Source of the DNA: Chitinophagaceae bacterium
GTDB lineage: Bacteria; Bacteroidota; Bacteroidia; Chitinophagales; UBA10324
Direction of reading: 5' to 3'
DNA: 21,724 bases
Assembly (NCBI GenBank): GCA_016704325.1
Contig: JADJAG010000003.1
Coordinates: 1-21,724 of the forward strand
A program made the position numbers and the translations under genes. This document shows positions 14,440-21,724 of the stretch, in pieces. The stretch's first letter is position 1. Every line of letters begins with the position of its first letter. Below the pieces are notes generated by a model. That model was not told the DNA's origin and searched no databases. It saw only the letters and a list, made by a program, of their open reading frames with translations.

Positions 14440-15711
14440 ATGAAAAGAGACGAACTGCTGTTTTCCCTTATCGGTAAAGAACTTGAACGCCAACGCCATG
14501 GCATAGAACTGATTGCTTCCGAAAATTTTGTAAGTGCGCAAGTGCTCGAAGCCATGGGCAGTTGCCTAACCAATAAATATGCAGAGGGTTATCCCGGCAG
14601 GAGGTACTATGGTGGGTGTGAAGTAGTAGACCAGGTTGAACAACTGGCCATTGACCGCATCAGGGAACTATTCGGAGCGGTGTATGCCAATGTGCAACCA
14701 CATTCAGGTGCACAGGCTAATGCGGCAGTATTTCTTGCTTTATTGCAACCCGGTGATACCATTCTGGGCCTTGATCTTTCCCATGGAGGCCATTTAACGC
14801 ATGGATCACCGGTGAATTCATCCGGCAAACTTTACCATGCCACCTTTTATGGTGTTGAAAAGGAAACAGGCCGTATCAACATGGATGAAGTGGAACGCAT
14901 TGCATTAAAGGAAAACCCCAAACTCATTATCTGCGGCGCTTCGGCTTATTCAAGAGATTATGACTATAAGCGCTTCCGGGAAATTGCCGATAAGGTAGGT
15001 GCTTTCCTGCTCTGTGATATGGCACATCCTGCCGGGTTAATTGCTGCTGATTTATTGAACGATCCCATTCCACATTGTCATTTTGTGACTTCTACTACCC
15101 ATAAGACCTTACGTGGCCCGCGCGGTGGTATTATCCTGATGGGAAAGGATTTTGAAAATCCATTTGGACTAAAGACGCCGAAAGGAGAAGTGCGTTTGAT
15201 GTCATCATTAATTGATGGTGCAGTTTTTCCCGGAACGCAAGGCGGGCCGCTGGAACATGTGATTGCTTCCAAGGCCGTTGCTTTTGGTGAAGCACTTACA
15301 GATGAATTCAAAACGTATATCCGTCAGGTACAGAAGAATGCACAGGCCATTGCAAAAGCATTCACTGACAGAGGGTATGAATTGGTGTCGGGCGGAACGG
15401 ATAACCATTTGATGCTGATAGATCTTCGTAATAAAAACATCTCCGGAAAAAAAGCCGAGAACACCCTTGTACGAGCTGAAATTACACTGAATAAGAACAT
15501 GGTGCCATTTGATGACAAGTCAGCATTTGTTACATCAGGCATTCGTGTAGGTACTGCCGCAATCACATCAAGAGGCATGCAAGAAAGCCATATGCTACAG
15601 ATTGTGGAATGGATGGACCAGGTGATTATGGATCCTGATAATGAGACCCTGATCAGCCGCATCCGCGGCAATGTGCATGACTTCATGCAACAATTCCCTC
15701 TTTATGCATAA
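14440..15711 (+). CDS. glyA: Serine hydroxymethyltransferase
   Basis: PLP-dependent enzyme interconverting serine plus tetrahydrofolate with glycine plus 5,10-methylene-tetrahydrofolate, the main one-carbon entry point; cytoplasmic. 423 residues, normal and intact. Seen: IELIASENFVSAQVLEAMGS split across the N-terminal substrate region, NKYAEGYPGRRYYGGCE (about 45-61), QPHSGAQAN (86-94), the cofactor region DMAHPAGLIAA (193-203), and the Schiff-base lysine Lys222 in TTHKTLRGPRGG. The C-terminal domain ends in TAAITSRGM and HDFMQQFPLY. The gene stands alone: 158 bp of non-coding DNA before it and about 200 bp after it. No purine or glycine riboswitch-like structure was recognised upstream. Confidence 0.97.
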   Translation: MKRDELLFSLIGKELERQRHGIELIASENFVSAQVLEAMGSCLTNKYAEGYPGRRYYGGCEVVDQVEQLAIDRIRELFGAVYANVQPHSGAQANAAVFLALLQPGDTILGLDLSHGGHLTHGSPVNSSGKLYHATFYGVEKETGRINMDEVERIALKENPKLIICGASAYSRDYDYKRFREIADKVGAFLLCDMAHPAGLIAADLLNDPIPHCHFVTSTTHKTLRGPRGGIILMGKDFENPFGLKTPKGEVRLMSSLIDGAVFPGTQGGPLEHVIASKAVAFGEALTDEFKTYIRQVQKNAQAIAKAFTDRGYELVSGGTDNHLMLIDLRNKNISGKKAENTLVRAEITLNKNMVPFDDKSAFVTSGIRVGTAAITSRGMQESHMLQIVEWMDQVIMDPDNETLISRIRGNVHDFMQQFPLYA

Positions 15712-15915
15712 TTAATGTGGATTCTTACAAGGTAGTTGCCAGACTTACTTTCTGAAAGGCTTATCTGTATTGCATTTCAGCAAGTATTTTGTATTTGTTT
15801 TCCATCTGAATCGTTGTTTCCTTTTATAGCAAGTTAGAAACATTTATGCGTGTCCTGCCGTACATAGTGCATTTGCACGTAACCATTTTTGGCTAACCTT
15901 TCAAAAAGTTTTTCG
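15712..15915. other. Gap between glyA and the giant surface protein
   Basis: 204 bp with no ORF. CATTTTTG at 15884-15891 is one base off TAnnTTTG and 24 bp upstream of ATG 15916, so it may be the promoter box of the next gene. No clear glyA terminator hairpin. Confidence 0.35.
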
Positions 15916-18900
15916 ATGAAAACAAATCTACATACCAGGGTAGGCTCCGGATATTTGTGGTCAATCGCTATTTGCTGCATGATTTGTTTTGCGCTAAGCA
16001 GTTCTTTGTTTGCGCAGACTATTGATATCGGACTCACTACCCGAAGAACGATTGGGGATGATATTTTTGGATTTAACACAGGCACCACCATCAGGGGTGG
16101 CTCTTCCTGTTTAAATCCATACTTGCTGGAAAAGATGCCCTTGATGAAACCACAGATATTCCGTTTTCCGGCAGGTGCCTTTTCGAGTTGGTATAACTGG
16201 CGGGAGGGCTGGGTATATGACGATCCGAATGTACCACAGAAGTATAAGTCATTAACCAAGGTTCCCAACAGGCTTGAAGATTATAAAGTGTTGCGTGATG
16301 CAGCCGGAGCTACCTCTACGATACTTGGGGTGAACATGATTCTTTCTGATATTAATGAACAACTTGCCATGTTAAGGCATGCAGATTCCATCGGCATACC
16401 GGTAGAATATGTTGAGCTGGGCAATGAGTTTTTCCTGGAAGGCGATGAAGATTCCGCTTACATTTTGCAGGTATTTCCGGAACCGTCTGATTATGGCAAA
16501 GCCGCCACTATCTGGGCTGACAGTATTCATAAATACTTCCCCAATGCAAAAGTAGCTGCGCAAGGTGTGTTTGATAAGAATGCCGCACCACGGAGAAAGA
16601 TATGGAACGACAGTGTGCTTGCGCATCTTGAAGGAGAAGATGCAATGACGTTTCATTTCTATTATGCTTCCGCAGATGCTGATTCTTTAGAGACACTTGC
16701 AGAGAAACTGGATGTGAACATGTCTGATGTTCCGGAATGGCTCTATCAACCGTACAAAGCATGGGATATCTTATCTACCAAGTCTATGGTGAAGGTGCGT
16801 CCCGGAAAAGAAATCTGGATCACTGAGTTTAATCTCTCTGATCATGAGCGCCCGACGCATGGTTATTGGACACATGGCCTGTTTCAGGCTTTGCAAACAC
16901 TGCTATTACTGCAAGATGAACGTATCACCAAAGTTACGCCACATGGCATGTGTGGTACTGCAGTTTATGCCAGCCATTTTTATGATACAGAAGGATTTGA
17001 ATTTGGCAATGGCGAAGATGCCAGCTTCATACCGCCACCGGTAAAACCTGCTACCACTTTTTGGGGCTTAACTGCTACCGGGAATAACCTGATGATGGTG
17101 GGCAAATCAATGAACAATAAGTCATATGCATCACAAATTCAGTTCTCCCCCAACCCGCAGGTGATGACGATTGAAAAGGGCGATACGATCTATTATAATG
17201 GACTCTTCGGTTTTCTCTTCAACAATAACAACAGTACAGATGTTGCCTTGCTGAATCTTACCGGCACCGCTCAAACCATCAATACTGCGGCAATGTTTCC
17301 TTCCGGCGGAACCTATGAAATGCGCCATGCACCACCGCTTCAATTAATTGCTACCGCTCAGGATGTGACAATTGTAAATGCAACGCTCCCTCAAAATCTC
17401 GTCTTACAACCTTATTCTATTACCCGCATTAGTGCAACCACTGTACCTGACGCGCCTCCTGTTGTTTCGATTACCGTAAATGGAGATACTGTTATTTGCT
17501 CCGGTGATAGTGTGGAACTGGATGGTGGCGCCGGTCATTATTCATACAAATGGTCAAACGGAAAAACATCCAGGAAGATATGGGTGACTACTACCGGAGA
17601 TTATTCATTGAAAGTTTACGACAGCCCTGTGGGTTACTATTCTGAAACTTCAGTTCATATTACCGTTAATCCTTCACCGGTTGTGCCTAATATTAAAGTG
17701 GATGGCAGTAAAGCATTTTGTGAAGGCGGAAGCGTGCTTGTTTATCTCGGCCCTAATTTCACCTATTCAAATGTTTCTTACCTGTGGCCTCTTACCGGCG
17801 ATACAACAGTTTCTTCATTAGCTACCACTACCGGAAATCATTACCTGTTGATCACGGATAACCAAAATGGATGTACAGCGGTATCAGACACAGAAACCAT
17901 TACTGTATATGCATTACCCGAACCGGTCATCAGCGCAATAGGGCCGGTGCAAGCTTGCTATGATGTTGGAGTAACCCTTCAGGTAAACGATGTTTATAAT
18001 GACTATGTATGGTCTGGCGGCGGCGGCCTTCAGTCTAAAAACTATACTGTTTCAGGCACCTATTGGGTAAATGTTGGTGATACGAATGGCTGTCATGCGA
18101 ATTCCAATGCAATTGAAATAACAGTTTGGGAACCTGAATTTCCGGTCATAAGTGCTATGGGGCCCACAACCTACTGTATTGAAACACCAACCACAATTTC
18201 TACTATTCCGGGTTATAGTTATCAATGGTTTAAAGGAGTAGCTGAAATAAGCGGCGGCACAGGGCAGACCTGGACACCTGTTGGAAGCGGACTTTACAAG
18301 GTAACAGTAACTGACCAGAATGGCTGTAGTAAGAAAAATAATACTGGTCTGGACATTACAGTCAATTCGTTGCTGGCGCCAGCTATCACCGTATCAAACG
18401 GCAGCCTTCTGTGCCAGGGTGAGTTAACCACATTAAGTATGCCGGCTGGTTATGAAGGTTATGATTGGTCAACAGGTGCCACTGGAAATTCAATCATTGT
18501 AGGTAATTCAGGTTCTTACACCTGCACGCTAACGGATACAAATGGTTGTGTTTCAACAAGCCCCATAAAAGTGATTACGGTCAATCCGCTGCCACAACCC
18601 ATTATTACAGCAGCGGGCCCAACATCGTTTTGCTACGATCAGAGTGTTTCGCTCTCCGCCCAACCCGGATACAATCAGTATACCTGGTCAAATGGTAAAT
18701 CAGGTCAGACTATTTCAGCAGAAACGAATGGTCCAATCACCGTAACTGTAAAGGATGTCAATAACTGCACTAATATCTCGCCGGCTCTGGATCTTACCGT
18801 TTGGGAGCCTCCGGTGCCTGTAGTAGATCTTATTGGCCCCGATACCTATTGTATAGAAAGCCCGTCTACACTTTCAACCATCAGCGGATTCACCTATCAA

Positions 18901-21588
18901 TGGAAAAAGGGACTTACGTTCCTGGAAAATGCAACCGGGCAAACGTATCAGCCAACAACAACGGGTACCACTTACAAAGTAATCATCACGGATGAACATG
19001 GCTGTACAAAAACATCTGCAAATGTTGCAGTTACCGTAAACGTAGCAGCCACACCTAATCTGACCGTGGTGGGTGGGTCCACCATTTGCCAGGGAGAGAG
19101 CACCACCATCAATGCTCCTGCAGGTTACAGTGCTTATTTATGGTCATCAGGCCAAACCACAACCTCCATCTCCGTCAACCAGGGAGGGAATTTTAACGTG
19201 ACCGTTACAGACTTGAATGGATGCACGGCAGTTTCAGCGACAAAAGAAATTGTGGTCAACCCGTTACCCGTACTAGTAATTACAGCATTGGGTGCTACTT
19301 CATTTTGTGATGGCGGAAGTGTAACGCTTGATGCCGGCTCAGGCTATATTGGATATAATTGGTCTAATGGAAAAACAACACAAACGGTAAGTATCACTTC
19401 TTCAGGAACGTTTAGCGTTACAGTTACCGGACAGAACGGTTGCAGTGCACAGTCCGCTCCGGTTGTAGTAACAGAATGGATTCCGCCCGTTCCGGTAATT
19501 ACTTCCAGTGCCGGCAGTTCCTCTTTTTGTGCAAGTACCGGGGTGTACCTGACAACTGCAACTGCTGCTGCCTATCAATGGCAAAAAAGCGGCGCTGATA
19601 TTGTCGGAGCCACTCTGCAGAGTTATATTCCAACGAGTGGGGGCAACTATAAAGTTATTGCAACTGATGTAAACGGATGCAGCAAAACCTCTCTATCCTA
19701 TACCGTTACCTTATTCATTATTCCTGCACCTGTTATCTCAGGCACTAATTTCATTTGCCAGGGATCATCTGCCACACTCAGTTGCGGAACTTTTTCTTCC
19801 TATGTCTGGTCAACCGGTGCAACAACATCCACCATCAGTGTTTCCGGCTCCGGCAGTTATTCCGTAACGGTTACCGATGGCAATGGCTGCCAGGGAACCT
19901 CTCCGTTAAAAACTACCACATTAAGTCCTTTGCCGGTTCCTGTAATATCGGCACAGAGCGCTACACAGTTTTGTGATGGAGGATCCGTCGTATTGGATGC
20001 AGGCAGCGGGTATAGTGTTTACAATTGGTCAAATGGAAAAACTACGCAAACCAATACCATAACAAGTTCAGGCTCATATACTGTTACGGTTACTGATAAT
20101 ATTGGCTGTTCCGGAACATCTCTCCCGGTAAGTGTGGTAGAATGGATTCCACCCATTCCTGTGGTGAGTAGCAGCACCGGGCAAACAACCTATTGTGCCA
20201 GCAGTGGTGTTTATCTCACCACGCTAGGAGGTTACAGCTATCAATGGCAAAAGAGCGGAGTAAATATTGCCGGTGCAACTTCACAGCAATTTACACCGGC
20301 AGTCAGTGGCAGCTATAAAGTGATTATTAATGATGCGAATCAATGTTCAAAAACATCAGCGGCATTTTCAGTCACCATTAACAGCAATCCCGTTCCCGTT
20401 ATTGCAGGCCCGGCAACCGTTTGCCAGGGTTCCACTATCAATTTGAGTTGTGGAACCTATAGCCTGTATGCCTGGTCAACGGGTTCGAATGCTTCTAGCA
20501 TAAACGTAAATGGTGCCGGTAATTTTGTGGTAACCGTAACAGACGGGAACGGCTGTACCGGTACTTCTTCTCAAAAGACAATCACGGTTGCTGCTTTGCC
20601 AACTCCGGTTATAAATGCGCTTGGTGCAACACAATTTTGTGATGGTGGCACCGTAACCCTTGATGCCGGCGCAGGATACAGCACGTACCTTTGGTCAAAT
20701 GGTAAGACTACGCAAACCAATGCCATCACTGCAAGCGGCACATTTACGGTCACAGTTACGAATGCAAATAGCTGCACTGGTATATCTGCCCCTGTTACCG
20801 TCACAGAGTGGATATTGCCTGCCGTAACTGTTACAGCAGTTGGTCCTACCACGTATTGTAAGAATAGTGGAACCTACCTTACTACCCTCAGTGGCCCATA
20901 TACCTACCAATGGTTGAAAGGATCGGCTGCTCAGAATGGAGCAACCAATCAGACCTTTGCACCGGTCTCATCCGGCACATACAAAGTGAAAGTAACAGAT
21001 GGGAATGGATGTAATAAAACCAGCACCGGGCTTAAAGTTACCGTAAACAGTAATCCAACGGCTACTATCAGTATCAGTGGCAGCGGGAATATCTGTTCCG
21101 GACAAACCAAGAATATCACAGCTAATACAGGTACTGGATTGAGTTATGTCTGGAAACGGGATGGTAATACTATCTCGGGTGCTACCGCTTCTACCTATAC
21201 AGCATCAGTTGCCGGAAGCTACCAATGTGTGGTGACCAATACTTCAGGTTGTTCTACCATTTCCAATACCATTGTGATTACGAGTAATTGTAAAGATGGG
21301 TCAGAAATAGTTGATAAGGAACAAGTTAGTTGGTTCATCTATCCTAATCCAACCAAGGGTGAACTACACATCCGACTCAATTTGCCCGATCTGCAACAAG
21401 GTAATTATGTAGCTGAAATCAGGAATATGCTCGGTGCATTGATCTGGCGACAGGAATCTGCATTCAACGACAACCAGATTGCTGCTGATATTTACCTGGA
21501 TGCAGCTGTATCATCCGGCCAATACTTTATTATCGTTAAAGTGGATGATCAACTGTACAGTTCGCGGTTTGTGTTGACAAACGAATAG
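15916..21588 (+). CDS. Giant T9SS-secreted glycoside-hydrolase-like protein with 17 Ig-like repeats
   Basis: 1,890 residues from ATG 15916 (an earlier TTG at 15889 precedes the signal peptide). Order: signal peptide ending SSSLFAQ (about 33); a TIM-barrel-like domain (about 35-380) with RFPAGAFSSWYNW, an Asn170-Glu171 pair in ELGNEFF and Glu304 in WITEFN, the spacing expected for acid/base and nucleophile glutamates of clan GH-A enzymes; a beta-sandwich (about 382-510) as in arabinofuranosidase-like families; 17 Ig-like repeats of 70-80 residues (about 514-1792), nearly all with one Cys near the start (FCDGG, YC, ICQG) and one in an NGC motif, likely disulphides; and a type A T9SS sorting domain (WFIYPNPTKGEL... 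to SSRFVLTNE, about 1805-1890). It should be exported through the outer membrane and displayed or released as a polysaccharide-acting enzyme on a long stalk. The exact GH family and substrate are not recognised. Frame intact over 5.7 kb. Confidence 0.85.
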   Translation: MKTNLHTRVGSGYLWSIAICCMICFALSSSLFAQTIDIGLTTRRTIGDDIFGFNTGTTIRGGSSCLNPYLLEKMPLMKPQIFRFPAGAFSSWYNWREGWVYDDPNVPQKYKSLTKVPNRLEDYKVLRDAAGATSTILGVNMILSDINEQLAMLRHADSIGIPVEYVELGNEFFLEGDEDSAYILQVFPEPSDYGKAATIWADSIHKYFPNAKVAAQGVFDKNAAPRRKIWNDSVLAHLEGEDAMTFHFYYASADADSLETLAEKLDVNMSDVPEWLYQPYKAWDILSTKSMVKVRPGKEIWITEFNLSDHERPTHGYWTHGLFQALQTLLLLQDERITKVTPHGMCGTAVYASHFYDTEGFEFGNGEDASFIPPPVKPATTFWGLTATGNNLMMVGKSMNNKSYASQIQFSPNPQVMTIEKGDTIYYNGLFGFLFNNNNSTDVALLNLTGTAQTINTAAMFPSGGTYEMRHAPPLQLIATAQDVTIVNATLPQNLVLQPYSITRISATTVPDAPPVVSITVNGDTVICSGDSVELDGGAGHYSYKWSNGKTSRKIWVTTTGDYSLKVYDSPVGYYSETSVHITVNPSPVVPNIKVDGSKAFCEGGSVLVYLGPNFTYSNVSYLWPLTGDTTVSSLATTTGNHYLLITDNQNGCTAVSDTETITVYALPEPVISAIGPVQACYDVGVTLQVNDVYNDYVWSGGGGLQSKNYTVSGTYWVNVGDTNGCHANSNAIEITVWEPEFPVISAMGPTTYCIETPTTISTIPGYSYQWFKGVAEISGGTGQTWTPVGSGLYKVTVTDQNGCSKKNNTGLDITVNSLLAPAITVSNGSLLCQGELTTLSMPAGYEGYDWSTGATGNSIIVGNSGSYTCTLTDTNGCVSTSPIKVITVNPLPQPIITAAGPTSFCYDQSVSLSAQPGYNQYTWSNGKSGQTISAETNGPITVTVKDVNNCTNISPALDLTVWEPPVPVVDLIGPDTYCIESPSTLSTISGFTYQWKKGLTFLENATGQTYQPTTTGTTYKVIITDEHGCTKTSANVAVTVNVAATPNLTVVGGSTICQGESTTINAPAGYSAYLWSSGQTTTSISVNQGGNFNVTVTDLNGCTAVSATKEIVVNPLPVLVITALGATSFCDGGSVTLDAGSGYIGYNWSNGKTTQTVSITSSGTFSVTVTGQNGCSAQSAPVVVTEWIPPVPVITSSAGSSSFCASTGVYLTTATAAAYQWQKSGADIVGATLQSYIPTSGGNYKVIATDVNGCSKTSLSYTVTLFIIPAPVISGTNFICQGSSATLSCGTFSSYVWSTGATTSTISVSGSGSYSVTVTDGNGCQGTSPLKTTTLSPLPVPVISAQSATQFCDGGSVVLDAGSGYSVYNWSNGKTTQTNTITSSGSYTVTVTDNIGCSGTSLPVSVVEWIPPIPVVSSSTGQTTYCASSGVYLTTLGGYSYQWQKSGVNIAGATSQQFTPAVSGSYKVIINDANQCSKTSAAFSVTINSNPVPVIAGPATVCQGSTINLSCGTYSLYAWSTGSNASSINVNGAGNFVVTVTDGNGCTGTSSQKTITVAALPTPVINALGATQFCDGGTVTLDAGAGYSTYLWSNGKTTQTNAITASGTFTVTVTNANSCTGISAPVTVTEWILPAVTVTAVGPTTYCKNSGTYLTTLSGPYTYQWLKGSAAQNGATNQTFAPVSSGTYKVKVTDGNGCNKTSTGLKVTVNSNPTATISISGSGNICSGQTKNITANTGTGLSYVWKRDGNTISGATASTYTASVAGSYQCVVTNTSGCSTISNTIVITSNCKDGSEIVDKEQVSWFIYPNPTKGELHIRLNLPDLQQGNYVAEIRNMLGALIWRQESAFNDNQIAADIYLDAAVSSGQYFIIVKVDDQLYSSRFVLTNE
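17926..21060 (+). repeat. Higher-order repeat: three-domain Ig block, about 4.7 copies
   Basis: Blocks begin at 17926, 18601, 19276, 19942 and 20608, spaced 675, 675, 666 and 666 bp. Each has domain A (CDGGSV, WSNGKTTQT, TEWIPP), domain B (TYC, YQWQKSG, CSKTS) and domain C (ICQG, WSTGATT, NPLP). The last block has A and B only and is followed by a divergent final repeat. Blocks 4 and 5 are the most alike at DNA level. Confidence 0.85.
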
Positions 21589-21604
21589 CCATTTGCAGAT
21601 CTGC

Positions 21605-21635
21605 TAAGACGGCACCTATTAGAGGTGCCGTCTTA
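21605..21635 (+). terminator. Terminator hairpin of the giant surface-protein gene
   Basis: Perfect 13-bp GC-rich stem: TAAGACGGCACCT (21605-21617) with its complement at 21623-21635, loop ATTAG, followed by ATTTGGT. It starts 16 bp after the stop codon. The remaining 89 bp to the window end show nothing. Confidence 0.8.
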
Positions 21636-21724
21636 ATTTGGTACTTGGGATCTGAAATCAATAATGAGATTATACCGGTCAATTCCGAATAACATGCAGG
21701 GCTAATGGTTTATTATGATGAATT

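Noticed and set aside
19402..20910. Minus-strand ORFs opposite the Ig repeats
   Set aside because: Low-complexity shadows of Thr/Val/Gly-rich repeat codons; no start signals and no protein-like composition.

Overview
The window reads as a chromosomal piece of a Bacteroidota bacterium, probably from the Chitinophagales/Saprospiria side. Evidence: a type IX secretion (T9SS) C-terminal sorting domain on a 1,890-residue surface protein, a TonB-type domain with the PEFPG signature, a membrane-bound LytTR protein, CreD, and Bacteroidota-style -7 promoter boxes (TAnnTTTG) in front of several genes. No rRNA, tRNA, CRISPR array, transposase or phage gene was seen.

Layout. 1-511 (-): a secreted protein running into a TonB C-terminal domain, frameshifted and cut by the window edge. 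631-2383 (+): aspS, split by a one-base frameshift. 2397-3683: a 1.29-kb cassette holding one AAA+/DUF4143 ATPase gene (-) between two near-identical 17-bp-arm palindromes. 3845-5023 (+): an M28 metallopeptidase missing its C-terminus. 5024-6386: an AT-rich patch with small unrecognised genes. 6387-6839 (+): a VOC/PhnB-like protein. 7037-8392 (+): creD, then a 374-bp gap filled with degenerate short repeats, then a LytTR regulator (8767-9579, +). 9771-11555 (+): a likely two-gene unit of an outer-membrane barrel-like protein and a class-C-type serine hydrolase lipoprotein, closed by a strong hairpin. 11718-13658 (-): an Smr-domain protein and cysS, separated by two period-7/8 repeat arrays; cysS is frameshifted near its end. 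13736-14281 (+): a four-helix membrane protein, divergent from cysS. 14440-15711 (+): glyA. 15916-21588 (+): a giant secreted glycoside-hydrolase-like protein with 17 Ig-like repeats and a T9SS sorting domain, followed by a terminator hairpin.

Most genes are independent housekeeping or envelope functions; there is no multi-gene pathway. Three things stand out. First, the palindrome-bounded DUF4143 cassette looks like a small mobile or selfish unit. Second, in the surface protein the Ig domains are arranged as a repeating three-domain A-B-C block (222-225 residues, about 4.7 copies), suggesting expansion by triplet duplication. Third, three intergenic arrays have 7- or 8-nt periods, and one has run into the end of cysS.

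Four genes (TonB-like, aspS, DUF4143 ATPase, cysS) are each rescued by a single-base change. Two of them are essential tRNA synthetases, so sequencing or assembly indels are the simplest explanation. All function calls are from reading the sequence alone.
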